A DNA stretch of 64,000 bases, from assembly GCA_963851045.1 (NCBI GenBank), contig CAWKNC010000002.1, positions 1,844,424-1,908,423 of the forward strand, given 5' to 3'. This stretch comes from WHSW01 sp963851045. Lineage in GTDB: Bacteria > Actinomycetota > Thermoleophilia > Solirubrobacterales > 70-9. Position 1 is the first letter of the stretch; every line of letters begins with the position of its first letter. Made by a program: the position numbers and the translations under genes. Shown piece after piece: positions 1 to 8,732 of the stretch. The notes below the pieces were generated by a model. That model made no database searches. It was not told the origin of the DNA and saw only the letters and a program-made list of their open reading frames with translations.

Positions 1-628
1 GGCTGAGGCCGCCGGGCCGGATCGACGTTGTCAGCGGATCGCCAGCGATCTCGGCGAGCAGCGCGGCGTCCGCGCCGGGCTCGTTCGGCCGCGTCGCAGC
101 GACAACGGCGATCTGGACATCCTCGAGGCGGCGCACGAGATATGAGAGAAAGCGCAGGGAGGGATGGTCGACCCAGTGAAGGTCGTCGACAACCAGCACG
201 AGCGGCTTCTCACCGGCGAGATCCATCGTCAGCCAGTAGAGGCCGTGGAGCGCCGCGAACGAGATGTCGCCTTCGATCTCTGCCGGAACGGCCGCGAAGA
301 CGGTTTCCGCGGGCGCCGCGGCGCCGGTCAGCAGCCGTTGACGCTCTGCCGGGTCGGCCAGCTCAGGCTCGAACATCTGGCGGACCACCCCGAAGGGAAA
401 CTCGCGCTCGAGCAGCGAGCCGCGGCCCACCAGCATTCGCAAGCCATCCTCGGACGCGAGCCTGCGTGCCTGCCCGAGCAACGTGCTCTTGCCGATGCCG
501 GCCGGGCCTTCGATCAGCATCAGCCGATCTCCGCCGCGCTCGATTCCGTCCACGAACCTGCCGAGTGCCGCGATCTCGGCGTCGCGCTCGAACAATCCGC
601 TGGGACCGACCGGTCGCTCCGCTGCCAT
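1..628 (-). CDS. LuxR-family (LAL) ATPase regulator, N-terminal part
   Basis: The gene starts at the ATG whose complement is 626-628 and runs off the left edge, so only about 209 N-terminal residues are visible. It is a paralogue of the complete gene at 689-3472. The N terminus carries a P-loop (GPAGIGKST near residue 40), a conserved LHGLYWLT segment, a Walker B-like VVDDLHWVDHPSLRF, and an arginine-containing sensor segment (ATRPNEPGAD). These are typical of the NTPase domain of MalT/LAL regulators, which bind ATP and usually end in a LuxR helix-turn-helix; that C-terminal part lies outside the window. It follows the paralogue by 60 bp on the same strand, so tandem duplication and co-transcription are likely (inference). 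The ligand is unknown. Confidence 0.85.
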   Translation of the reverse strand, partial: MAAERPVGPSGLFERDAEIAALGRFVDGIERGGDRLMLIEGPAGIGKSTLLGQARRLASEDGLRMLVGRGSLLEREFPFGVVRQMFEPELADPAERQRLLTGAAAPAETVFAAVPAEIEGDISFAALHGLYWLTMDLAGEKPLVLVVDDLHWVDHPSLRFLSYLVRRLEDVQIAVVAATRPNEPGADAALLAEIAGDPLTTSIRPGGLS

Positions 629-688
629 GACCTCCCTGTCCTTCGGCGCTCGACTACTTCGCAGCGGCGATCTTAAACCGCGTGCGGG

Positions 689-3472
689 CTAGGCCTCAAG
701 CGCTCCTGCCAGCTCGCGCCGGCCGCGAATATCGAGCTTGCGATAAGCGTTCGAGAGGTGGACCTCCACCGTTTTCGGGGTGACGAAGAGCTCCTGGGCG
801 ATCTCGCGGTTGGTGCGGCCCTCCGCGGCGAGGTCGGCCACCCGCTTCTCCGAGGGGGTCAGAGCTGCGGTCCCGCTGAGAGCCTCGCGCCGGGGCCGAG
901 CGCCGGTTGCGTGCAGCTCGGTCCGCGCGCGCTCGGCAAGGGCGGTCGCGCCGCTTCGCGTTGCCAGCTCGAGGCTTCGCTGAAGCGGCTCACGGGCTGC
1001 GGTCGGCTCGCGGGCGAGCCGCGTCGCAACCCCGAGCGCATACAGCGCGCGGGCGAGCTCGAGCCGCGCCGGCGAAGCCTCGAGCATCTCCACGGCCTCG
1101 CGCAGGTTGTCGAGGCCCGCCTCGCGTTCTGCCGTTCCGAGCACGCGCAGGGCGCGGCCGATCGGTCCGGGAACCCCCCATCGGCGCGCGAGCTCCAGTT
1201 CCTCGGCGGCGAGTGTCCGGGCCTCGTCGAGGCGACCGAGCCGGTCGAGCACCTCCGCCATCAGCGTGCGCCACGGGTGGGCGCTCGGATTGTCGAGCCT
1301 TCCGATTTGATCGCGCATGGTCTCGGCCGCGACGAGCGCGTCATCGAGGCGGCCCTCGGCGAGGAGCACCTCGACCTCGGCGCGCCGCCAGAGGTTGCCG
1401 GCAAGGTGGCCGTTGGTGATCGGCTCGGTGGCGGCGTCGAGCATCTGACGCGCGGCAGCAATCTCGCCGCGCTCGATCAGGATCTGCGCCATGAACGCAA
1501 CCGGCACGTGGTCGATCCGCCTGCCGGCACCCCAGAGCATGCCCTGCTCGGCTGCCGAGAGGAATCGCTCCCAGGCATCGTCGAGACGGCCCCAGAGCAT
1601 CTCCGTGTAGCCACCCCACAGGTTCGCCGTCAGCGCCGCGAACAGCGACCCGCCGCGATAGATCTCGGCGAGGATCTGATCCCAGATCTTCAGCGCATCC
1701 GGCTCCTCGGCGTGAACGAGCACGAAGCCGGCACCGCACCAAAACAGGCCCTGGTCGAAGTCATAGAGGGTCGGCTCGGCCAGCGCGCGCCGTGCCTGAG
1801 CCACGCACTCCGAGCGAGGGCCGAGACAGTAGGCCCAGTCCATCGCCGCGCCGCCACCCATCATCGCGGCGCCCGCGGAATCGATCTCATCCATGCCGCG
1901 ATAGGGCTCGAGGCGAGCGAGCTCCGAGGGATCGCCGGCACCGAAATAGATCGTGAACAGCTCGAGCGCTTCGAGGCCCAGCCGCAGATCCTCGTGCTCG
2001 CCACCGAGCGCATCGGCAGCGCGGGCCGCCAGCGCCCGCGCCTCGACCGGCCGACGCGTGAACGTCAGCGCCCAGGCCAGCAGCATTGCGACCTCCGCGC
2101 GCTTGCGGGGATCATCGAGGGCCTCGTAAGCCATCGCCAGATGCTCCGTCGCATCGCCACCCACGTAGAGGACCTCGGCCCGCCCGAGGTCGTGGAGCAC
2201 CGTGGCGCGAGTCGCGGGGTCGAGGGGCTCCTCGAGAGCGCGGCTCAGGTACGGAATTGCGCTTTCGGCGGCGCCACGCGACATCGCCGCGGCCGCCGCC
2301 GAGCGCAGCGTCTCGGCGACCCAGTCTCCGGCCGCGCCAGGCGCGACGAGGAGGTGGGCTGCCACCTGCTCAGCGGGGGCGCTCGCGTGACGAAGCAGCT
2401 GGGCGGCGCGATCGTGCTGGAGCTCGCGATCACCCGGCGAGAGTTCGAGATAGACCGCGTCGCGAACAAGCGGGTGCACGAAGCCGAGCGGCGGCTCCGG
2501 CCTCAGGATCTCCGCCCGGGCGAGGGCGCCGGTTGCATCGGCCGCCACCTGCTCGTCGAGGCCGGCGAGCTCCGCCGCGGCCCAGAGCTCCGTGCCCTCA
2601 CCGAGCACAGCGATCGCTCTCGCAATATCAGCCGCCTCCGTCGGCAGACGCGCGAGACGCAAAAGGACGGCTCGCGAGGCGGCGCGCGGGCCCAGGTCTG
2701 CGACAACGCTGACCCGGTCGGCACGCGGCGCGACGTCCTCTGCGGCCAGCGCGCGCAGCAGCTCGAACAGCAACAGCGGGTTGCCGCCCGTCGCCGCGTG
2801 CGCTGCGGCGGTGAACGCCTCGTCGGGTTCCTTGGCGAGCCGCTCGGCGATGAGGTCGCCGACCGCGGCCCGGCTGAGCGGCCCGGGATGAAGGTTGACG
2901 GTCAGCGGATCGGCGGCTATCTCGGCGATCATCTCCGCGTCGGCGCCGGGCTCGTTCGGGCGGACCGCCGAGACACAGAGCACCGGCAGCTCCTCGAGAC
3001 GCTTGACGAGATAGGCGACGAAACGCAGCGACGGGTGATCGACCCAGTGGAGGTCGTCGATCGCCAGGAGCAGCGGCTCCTCGCCGGCGAGGTTCAGCGT
3101 CAGCCAGTAGAGGCCGTGCAGCGTTGCGAACCCCGCCGCGTCGGGTTCGCCCGCCGCGGCCGAGACCTCGAAAACGCCCCGCGCCGCTTCGGCGACACCG
3201 TCGAAAGCTCGCTCGCGGACCTGCGGATCCGCAAGCGCGGGCTCGAAGAGCTGGCGAACGACGCCATAGGGAAAGTCCGACTCGATCGTCGATCCGCGGG
3301 CGGTCAGCACCCGAGTGCCGTCGGAAGCCGCGAGCCGGCGCGCCTCAGCGAGCAGCGTGCTCTTGCCGATCCCGGCGGGTCCCTCGATCAGGCCAAGCCG
3401 GGGGCCTGGCTTTCCTGCGCCCGAGACGAACTCGTCCAGGGTCGCGATTTCCCGCTCGCGCTCCAGTAGCAC
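689..3472 (-). CDS. LuxR-family (LAL-type) ATP-dependent transcriptional regulator
   Basis: The 927-residue protein has the full LAL layout. An AAA-like ATPase lies at the N terminus (Walker A GPAGIGKSTLL at about 31-41; Walker B LLAIDDLHWVDH near 138). A long helical middle region (about 350-840) is rich in Ala/Leu/Glu and looks like TPR-type repeats. A C-terminal LuxR helix-turn-helix occupies about 865-920 (LTPSEKRVADLAAEGRTN, then EIAQELFVTPKTVEVHLS). LAL proteins are large cytosolic activators that couple effector and ATP binding to DNA binding. The length fits the family (about 900). It lies 15 bp downstream of the Ser/Thr kinase and 60 bp upstream of its own paralogue, all on one strand, so a signalling operon is plausible. 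The effector and target genes cannot be read from the sequence. Confidence 0.93.
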   Translation of the reverse strand: MLLEREREIATLDEFVSGAGKPGPRLGLIEGPAGIGKSTLLAEARRLAASDGTRVLTARGSTIESDFPYGVVRQLFEPALADPQVRERAFDGVAEAARGVFEVSAAAGEPDAAGFATLHGLYWLTLNLAGEEPLLLAIDDLHWVDHPSLRFVAYLVKRLEELPVLCVSAVRPNEPGADAEMIAEIAADPLTVNLHPGPLSRAAVGDLIAERLAKEPDEAFTAAAHAATGGNPLLLFELLRALAAEDVAPRADRVSVVADLGPRAASRAVLLRLARLPTEAADIARAIAVLGEGTELWAAAELAGLDEQVAADATGALARAEILRPEPPLGFVHPLVRDAVYLELSPGDRELQHDRAAQLLRHASAPAEQVAAHLLVAPGAAGDWVAETLRSAAAAAMSRGAAESAIPYLSRALEEPLDPATRATVLHDLGRAEVLYVGGDATEHLAMAYEALDDPRKRAEVAMLLAWALTFTRRPVEARALAARAADALGGEHEDLRLGLEALELFTIYFGAGDPSELARLEPYRGMDEIDSAGAAMMGGGAAMDWAYCLGPRSECVAQARRALAEPTLYDFDQGLFWCGAGFVLVHAEEPDALKIWDQILAEIYRGGSLFAALTANLWGGYTEMLWGRLDDAWERFLSAAEQGMLWGAGRRIDHVPVAFMAQILIERGEIAAARQMLDAATEPITNGHLAGNLWRRAEVEVLLAEGRLDDALVAAETMRDQIGRLDNPSAHPWRTLMAEVLDRLGRLDEARTLAAEELELARRWGVPGPIGRALRVLGTAEREAGLDNLREAVEMLEASPARLELARALYALGVATRLAREPTAAREPLQRSLELATRSGATALAERARTELHATGARPRREALSGTAALTPSEKRVADLAAEGRTNREIAQELFVTPKTVEVHLSNAYRKLDIRGRRELAGALEA

Positions 3473-3487
3473 GCCGCGATGCTAGAC

Positions 3488-4831
3488 CTAATCGTCCTCT
3501 TCCCCCGCGCTCTCCTGTGCCGCTTCGAGCTCGGCCTGGACGACCTCGGTCTGGTCGGGGTAGTTGAGGCGCTCCTCAAGCAGCGGGATCGCCTCGTCGG
3601 GACGCCCCGCGAGGCGCAGCGCGTGCGCGAGGTTGAAGAGGGCGTAGTTGTAGGTCTGTTCGTCTCCGGAGCCCTGAAGCGCATCGACGGCCTGCTCGAG
3701 GAGCGGAATCGCCTCCTCGGGCGAGCCCGAGTTGATCAGGGCATAGCCCTCGTCGTTGAGCGTGGCACCGTCGGCGCTTGCAGACTCGGGCGCGGTGGTC
3801 GCCGTCTCGTCCTCGGCGGGCGCTGTCGCGGTGGTCGTCTCGGTGACGGTTTCGGATTTTGTCTTGTCGGGCTTGGTGGAGCTCGACGCGCTCGCCTTGC
3901 GCTGTGCGCCGGAGTCCTCATCGCCCCCGCTCGAGGCGACCGCCACCGCACCAATCGCGATCAGCACACCGGCGATGGCGGCAACCGGCCACCAGCGATG
4001 GCTGGTCGTAGCGCGAGGAGGAGGCGGCCTCCACTCGGCGGTGGTGGGCTCCTCGGTCGCAACCGTGAACGGCTGGGTGTGCTCCCCCGAGGCCTCCGTA
4101 TCGAGTTCGGCGAGCGCCTCATCGGCATCGCGCGGCCGCTCGGCCGGGTCTTCGCTGCGCAATCGATCGATCAGCGCCCAGAGGTTCGAATCTGCGTCCT
4201 CCACGGCGGCGGCCTTGACGAGCACAACGCCAAGCGAATAGAGATCGGAGCGCTCGGTCGCCGGCTCGCCCCGCATGACCTCGGGGGCCAGGTAGGTCTC
4301 GGTCCCGATCACCTGCCCGGTGTGCGTGAGCGAGGCTGCGTCGGCGGGCTGAGCGATGCCGAAATCGGTGAGCCGTGCCTCGCCGTGGCTGTCGATGAGG
4401 ACGTTGTGGGGCTTGATGTCGCGATGAAGCACGCCTGCGGCATGGATGTGGCGCAGTGCCGCAAGCAGCTGCGCTGCGAGAGCTTGGGGATCGGGCGCTT
4501 TGCCGGCTTGCAGACGCTCGCCAAGATCGCCGCCCTCGACGCACTCCATCACCAGATACGGGCGTGAGCCGGCGCCGAAGTCGTAGATCGGGACCAGATT
4601 GGGATGCGCGAGGCCCGCGGCCACCCGCGCCTCGCGGCGAAAGCGCCGCAGATAGACGTCGTCGCCGGCGAGGGTGTCAGACAGGATCTTGATCGCGACC
4701 GTTCGCTCCAGCCGCTCGTCGAATCCGAGCCAGACGGTCGCCATCCCGCCGTGACCGAGGCGGCGGCGCAGCCGGTAACGGCCCCCGAGCAGGGCATCCG
4801 GCGCGATCACGAAGGGGTCGTCGTCAGCCAT
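3488..4831 (-). CDS. Membrane Ser/Thr protein kinase with extracytoplasmic TPR region
   Basis: The 447-residue protein starts with a Hanks-type kinase domain: Gly-rich loop GHGGMATVW (26-34), VAIK lysine at 48, HRDIKPHN loop near 136, TDFGIA near 157, then GTETYLAPE and SDLYSLGVVL. A single transmembrane segment (WWPVAAIAGVLIAIGAVAV, about 283-302) separates it from a Thr/Ser/Ala-rich linker and a C-terminal TPR-like domain (about 355-435, with repeated EEAIPLLE and DEAIPLLE). There are no PASTA repeats. After SDLYSLGVVL the sequence jumps almost at once to LWALIDRLRSEDPAERP: the alpha-F to alpha-G part of the C-lobe looks about 35-40 residues shorter than usual, although all phosphotransfer residues remain. 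It may be active with an altered substrate site, or partly impaired. It is probably co-transcribed with the two LAL regulators downstream. Confidence 0.93.
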   Translation of the reverse strand: MADDDPFVIAPDALLGGRYRLRRRLGHGGMATVWLGFDERLERTVAIKILSDTLAGDDVYLRRFRREARVAAGLAHPNLVPIYDFGAGSRPYLVMECVEGGDLGERLQAGKAPDPQALAAQLLAALRHIHAAGVLHRDIKPHNVLIDSHGEARLTDFGIAQPADAASLTHTGQVIGTETYLAPEVMRGEPATERSDLYSLGVVLVKAAAVEDADSNLWALIDRLRSEDPAERPRDADEALAELDTEASGEHTQPFTVATEEPTTAEWRPPPPRATTSHRWWPVAAIAGVLIAIGAVAVASSGGDEDSGAQRKASASSSTKPDKTKSETVTETTTATAPAEDETATTAPESASADGATLNDEGYALINSGSPEEAIPLLEQAVDALQGSGDEQTYNYALFNLAHALRLAGRPDEAIPLLEERLNYPDQTEVVQAELEAAQESAGEEDD

Positions 4832-4838
4832 CCCCCAC

Positions 4839-4868
4839 CTGTTCCCCGCGAGCGCGGGGATCTAACCG
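4839..4868. terminator. Perfect hairpin between glycosidase and kinase genes (solitary CRISPR-repeat look-alike)
   Basis: Positions 4843-4860 form a perfect inverted repeat: TCCCCGCG (4843-4850) pairs with CGCGGGGA (4853-4860) around AG. It sits in the 50-bp gap after the glycosidase stop and just before the kinase start, so a terminator or attenuator is the simplest reading; no U-run follows. The flanks (GTTCCCCGCG at 4841, ACCG at 4865) resemble a type I-E CRISPR repeat, but only one copy exists and no cas gene is near. Confidence 0.5.
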
Positions 4869-4881
4869 AGTTCGCCTGCGC

Positions 4882-5979
4882 TTAACGCGCCAACCGCTTG
4901 AGCGCGCGATACGCGGGCTTCGGCTCGCCGGACTGCGAGAGCAGGCCCGAGCTCGCACACCAGGCGCAGATGCTGACGGGGGAGTCGCGCCAGGAGAACC
5001 AGACGACGCTCTTCACGTTCAGCCGACCGCGGTTTCGTTTGAAGTACTTGAAGGTCTGCTTGAGGCGCTTCGCCTGACCGCCCTTGCCGACCTCGAGCGG
5101 GTTCGAGCCCTTCGAAGATCCCCATCCCGTCTCGGTGATCCACATGCCCACGCGCTTGTCGCGCGCGCTCACGGCCACGTTTCGAAACCGGTTCACCTGC
5201 TGTTTGACCGCCTTGACCTTGGCTCCGTATGGATGGACGGCGATACCGTCGAAGTGACGCTTCACACCCTTGCGGCGATAGAGCTTTCGCAGGTACTTGG
5301 GGCCCGCGACCGCCTTGCTCGAGCCTGAGAGCTCGGCCATCCCGCCGAGCACAACGTCGGCCTTGCGGTCGTTGGAGCGAATCGCCTTAGCCGCGAACTT
5401 CAAGAGCTTTGCGTAGCCCTTCGGGGTCGGGCGCGGTCTGTAGAAGCTCTTCGAGTTCTGCTCGTTCCACGCCTGCCAGGCCTTGATCGGGCGATACGGG
5501 AGCTGGGGATTCTCAGCCCAGAAATCGCCCTGGCGCCCGTAACGCTTGACGGCGGCCGTGACGAACTCGCGCCAGGCTCGCAGTGCCGCCTTGCCGCGCG
5601 GCGCATAGATGCTGCAGGGATCGCAGTTGCGGTTATCGAGACCGCGCGCGACCCAGTTCGGCGTTCCAAAGAGGGTGGGAAGGACCCGCATGCGATTGGC
5701 CGCGGCCGCCGCGACGAGCCCGTCGAAGCCGCCCCACTGATAGTCCGGGGCCGCCGTGGGGTCGACCGAACCCCAGTCGACCACCGTCCGCAGGGTGCCG
5801 ATCCCGGCGTCGCCCATCTTCTGGACCTCGTTCGCGGACAGGAAGGTCTGCGAGACCACCCCGTAAAACGGTTTGGGCTTGGCGCTCGCCGTCGCGACGA
5901 GCGTTGTCATGGCCACCAGCGCGGTCAAACCCGCGATTAAGAACCCCCACCTGGTGGGCGTTTTCACAAGAGTGCCCAC
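4882..5979 (-). CDS. Secreted or membrane-anchored GH39/PslG-like glycoside hydrolase
   Basis: The 365-residue protein begins with a basic N terminus and a hydrophobic stretch (about residues 12-33, ending TASAKPKP), a signal peptide or anchor. The rest looks like a (beta/alpha)8 glycosidase of the PslG/GH39 type. There is an early GIGTLRTVVDWGSVDP strand, an acid/base Glu in KAWQAWNEQNS (about residue 168-178), a YAKLLKFAAKAIRSNDRK helix typical of this group, a FDGIAVHPYG strand, and a nucleophile Glu in WITETGWGSS near residue 285. Enzymes of this class cut extracellular polysaccharide; the substrate cannot be inferred. The C terminus has a VVWFSWRDSP strand and two nearby cysteines. It precedes the kinase/LAL genes on the same strand, but the hairpin at 4843-4860 may separate their expression. 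Confidence 0.82.
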   Translation of the reverse strand: MGTLVKTPTRWGFLIAGLTALVAMTTLVATASAKPKPFYGVVSQTFLSANEVQKMGDAGIGTLRTVVDWGSVDPTAAPDYQWGGFDGLVAAAAANRMRVLPTLFGTPNWVARGLDNRNCDPCSIYAPRGKAALRAWREFVTAAVKRYGRQGDFWAENPQLPYRPIKAWQAWNEQNSKSFYRPRPTPKGYAKLLKFAAKAIRSNDRKADVVLGGMAELSGSSKAVAGPKYLRKLYRRKGVKRHFDGIAVHPYGAKVKAVKQQVNRFRNVAVSARDKRVGMWITETGWGSSKGSNPLEVGKGGQAKRLKQTFKYFKRNRGRLNVKSVVWFSWRDSPVSICAWCASSGLLSQSGEPKPAYRALKRLAR

Positions 5980-5994
5980 GCCCCCTTCAACACG

Positions 5995-6018
5995 CCCCCC
6001 GCGAAAAGTCGCGGTGGG
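5995..6018 (-). terminator. Stem-loop downstream of the M24 peptidase gene
   Basis: CCGCGA (5999-6004) and TCGCGG (6009-6014) form a perfect stem around AAAG. One mismatch away the stem extends with CCC/GGG (5995-5997 with 6016-6018). It lies directly after the M24 peptidase stop codon on the minus strand and before the glycosidase start at 5979. A transcription terminator is likely, though no run of U follows. Confidence 0.5.
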
Positions 6019-7179
6019 CTACGGCGTCAGCTCATACGGGTAATCGGTGAGCGTCTCGCAGCCGTCGCCGGTGACCAGCAGCAGATCCTCGAAACGCACA
6101 CCACCGATCGCGCGATCCCACAGGCCGGGCTCGATCGCGAGCACATCACCCTCGACGAGCGGCTCGCGACCGATCTGGCCAAGGCTCGGCGCCTCGTGCA
6201 CCTCGAGTCCGACGCCGTGGCCGAGCGAGAACTGAAAGCCCTCCGCGGGATCGTCGCCGGGCCCGGTGCGCTGGGTGCGGTGCCCGGCGGCCTCGAAGAT
6301 CTCGCAGACGGTCGCATGGAGCTCACGTCCGCTGATGCCGGGCCGCACCGCTGCGCGCGCCGCCTCGATTGCCTCACACACCAGCGCCTCCTGATCGCCG
6401 ACGCCGGGCGCCGGGTCGCCAACGACAAACGTGCGGGTCATGTCTGCCCAGCAGCCGCTCGCCTCATCCCGAGGCCAAAGGTCGACCTGGATCGGCAAGT
6501 GCGCGGGCAGCGGGCCGGATCCGGGCTCATGGCCGAACCCCTGGTGGACCGACGCGACGATCACGTCGGGAGGGGTTGGCGCGCCAAGCGCGGCGCATGC
6601 TTCGCGCGCGGCAGATCGCACCCGCTCGGCCAGCAGTGGCTCGCCATCGAGTGTCAGCCAGTCGCCATCGACCTGCGCGCGGCGCAGGAGTTCGGCGGCT
6701 GCGCCCATTCCCGCCTCGGCGGCGCGCTGCGCGGCGCGGATCCCGTCGAGCTCCCAATCGAGCTTCGACCGGCGACGCGCTTCGAACACGTCCGCGTCGG
6801 GCGTGAGTTCGATCCCGTCGGCCCGCAGGCGGTCGGCCACGATCAAAGCGAGCGCGGGGTCGGCGAGGGCGGTGCGCAGGCCCATCGCCGCGGCGGCGCG
6901 GCTGGTCAGCTCGAGTTCGATCTCGGTGTACGGCAGACCGCTTTCGCGCAACTCGGCCAGCCCGAGGTCGTCGAGGTCGTAGAGCTCCGCGTCGGGCAGC
7001 ACTGCCTCGATCCGCGCCCGCTCCAGGACGTTGACCATGACGTGCGGGCGACCGTCGATCCGCGCGAACAGGAACGGGTCGATGATCGCGACCCGGACCT
7101 CGTGGCGCAGGGCTGCAGATTGCTCGCTGGCCCCATAGATGAGAAGGGCGGGCCCGCCCGGTTCGCCCGCCTCAGCCAT
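6019..7179 (-). CDS. M24-family metallopeptidase (Xaa-Pro aminopeptidase/creatinase fold)
   Basis: The ATG at 7177-7179 is chosen because it overlaps the end of the upstream acyl-CoA ligase gene by 8 bp; the product is 386 residues. The N-terminal third (LLIYGASEQSAALRHEV...) is the creatinase-type N domain. The C-terminal pita-bread domain keeps the dinuclear metal ligands: Asp in QVDLWPRDEASG, Asp in WADMTRTFVVGDP, His in SLGHGVGLEVHEAP, Glu in AIEPGLW and Glu in VRFEDLLLVTGDG. Such enzymes remove N-terminal residues before proline or act as dipeptidases in the cytosol; exact specificity is not readable. Overlap with the ligase gene suggests translational coupling, though no pathway link between the two is obvious. 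Confidence 0.92.
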   Translation of the reverse strand: MAEAGEPGGPALLIYGASEQSAALRHEVRVAIIDPFLFARIDGRPHVMVNVLERARIEAVLPDAELYDLDDLGLAELRESGLPYTEIELELTSRAAAAMGLRTALADPALALIVADRLRADGIELTPDADVFEARRRSKLDWELDGIRAAQRAAEAGMGAAAELLRRAQVDGDWLTLDGEPLLAERVRSAAREACAALGAPTPPDVIVASVHQGFGHEPGSGPLPAHLPIQVDLWPRDEASGCWADMTRTFVVGDPAPGVGDQEALVCEAIEAARAAVRPGISGRELHATVCEIFEAAGHRTQRTGPGDDPAEGFQFSLGHGVGLEVHEAPSLGQIGREPLVEGDVLAIEPGLWDRAIGGVRFEDLLLVTGDGCETLTDYPYELTP

Positions 7180-8668
7180 CTGCCTCCGGCGGCTCGATTT
7201 CGCGCTTGAGGATCTTGCCGGTGGGACCCTTCGGCAACTCGTCGACGAACCAGATCTGCCGCGGATACTTGTAGGCGGCCACCTGATCCTTGACATGGGC
7301 GCGCAGGTCGTCGGCGGAGACGTCCTCTCCATCCTTGAGCGCGACGGCAGCGCCGACCTCCTCGCCGAGATCATCGTGAGCAACGCCGACGACCGCGCAC
7401 TCGCGAACCGCCGGATGCTCGTAGATGACCTCCTCGATCTCCCGCGGATAGACGTTGTAGCCGCCGCGGATGATCAGGTCCTTCTTGCGATCGACGATGA
7501 AGAAGTACCCGTCCTCGTCGATCGTCGCCATGTCCCCCGTCTTGAACCAGCCGTCGCCCGTGATCGACTCCTCGGTCGCATCGGGGCGGTTCCAGTAGCC
7601 CTTCATCACGTTGTGGCCGCGGATCACGATCTCGCCCGGCTCACCCTGTTCGACGTCGTTTCCGTCGTCGTCGACGACCTTCATCTCAACGCCCTCGATC
7701 GGCGTTCCGATCGAGCCCGGCTTGCGCTCGCGATCGGGGTGGTTGAACGAGGCCACGGGCGAGGTCTCGGAGAGGCCATAACCCTCGAGGACCTTGCAGT
7801 GGAACGCTTCCTCGAACGCCTTCATCACCTCGACCGGCATGGCCGAGCCGCCCGACGCGCATAGGTCCAGGGAGGACGTGTCGAACTTGTCCTTATCGGG
7901 GTGATTGAGCATCGCCGCGTACATCGTCGGCACACCCTCGAACACGTTCACGCTGTCGCGGTCGATGATCTCCAGCGCCTTCGCCGGGTCAAAGCGCGGA
8001 ATCAACGTGAGACAGGCGCCGGCGCGGATGGCGGCATTCAGACCGCAGGTCTGACCGAAGGAGTGAAACAGCGGCAGCGCCCCAAGGATCACCGCCGTCT
8101 CGTCGATATCCGTGAAGTGGGTGAACGCCTCGACGTTGCTTTTGAGGTTCGAGTGCGTGAGCTCTGCGCCCTTCGGCGTGCCCGTCGTGCCCGACGTGTA
8201 GAGGATCACCGCGGTGTCGTCGTCGTCGCGGTCGACGGTCTCGAAGGTGTGGTCGACCGACCCGACGAGCTTCTCGAACTCACCCGGCGCAACCGAGATC
8301 AGCTCCGCACCGGCCTCCGTCGCACCGGCCTCCGCCGCCTCCGCGAAGTCATGCCATGCGAACAGCACCTTGGCCTCGGGGTCTGTGAGATAGAAGCCGA
8401 CCTCGCGCTTTTTCAGCAGCACGTTCATCGGCACGACAACAGCGCCGAGCTTCAGAGCGCCGTAGTAACAGACCGGAAAGTAGGGGACGTTGGGAAGCAT
8501 GATCCCGACACGATCCCCAGCCTTCACGCCCTTCTCGGCGAGCAGATTGGCGACGCCGCACGCGGCGGCGTCCAGGTGCTTGTACGAAAGCTCGGCGTCG
8601 TCGAGCTTGATTGCCACTCGGTCGCCGTGTTCCGCGGCCGACTCGGCCAGCATGTCCGCAAGGTTCAT
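7172..8668 (-). CDS. Long-chain fatty-acid--CoA ligase (AMP-forming)
   Basis: The ATG at 8666-8668 follows a strong AGGAGGAGAG ribosome binding site about 7 nt upstream and gives 498 residues, the usual length for this family. The ANL adenylating signatures are all present: the P-loop-like ILYTSGTTGTPKGAELTH near residue 160, GYGLSETSP, the GWFKTGDMATID core, the hinge YFFIVDRKKDLIIRGG, and the C-terminal catalytic lysine in GPTGKILKREI. It activates a carboxylic acid, most likely a fatty acid, with ATP to an acyl-AMP and then forms the CoA thioester. It is the first gene of a minus-strand pair with the M24 peptidase and diverges from the amidase gene across a 64-bp gap. Confidence 0.93.
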   Translation of the reverse strand: MNLADMLAESAAEHGDRVAIKLDDAELSYKHLDAAACGVANLLAEKGVKAGDRVGIMLPNVPYFPVCYYGALKLGAVVVPMNVLLKKREVGFYLTDPEAKVLFAWHDFAEAAEAGATEAGAELISVAPGEFEKLVGSVDHTFETVDRDDDDTAVILYTSGTTGTPKGAELTHSNLKSNVEAFTHFTDIDETAVILGALPLFHSFGQTCGLNAAIRAGACLTLIPRFDPAKALEIIDRDSVNVFEGVPTMYAAMLNHPDKDKFDTSSLDLCASGGSAMPVEVMKAFEEAFHCKVLEGYGLSETSPVASFNHPDRERKPGSIGTPIEGVEMKVVDDDGNDVEQGEPGEIVIRGHNVMKGYWNRPDATEESITGDGWFKTGDMATIDEDGYFFIVDRKKDLIIRGGYNVYPREIEEVIYEHPAVRECAVVGVAHDDLGEEVGAAVALKDGEDVSADDLRAHVKDQVAAYKYPRQIWFVDELPKGPTGKILKREIEPPEADG

Positions 8669-8732
8669 CTGCGCTCTCTCCTCCTCGGGGTAAGTGCGTT
8701 CCGAGTCTAATTCGCGGGTTAGGCTGGCGCGG

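Noticed and set aside
758..3469. Long plus-strand open frame (903 codons) opposite the LAL regulator
   Set aside because: It is a GC-driven antisense shadow: no domain, Arg/Gly/Leu-rich, no start context, and the opposite strand encodes a complete LAL protein.
4839..4868. CRISPR array
   Set aside because: Only one repeat-like hairpin, no spacers and no cas genes.
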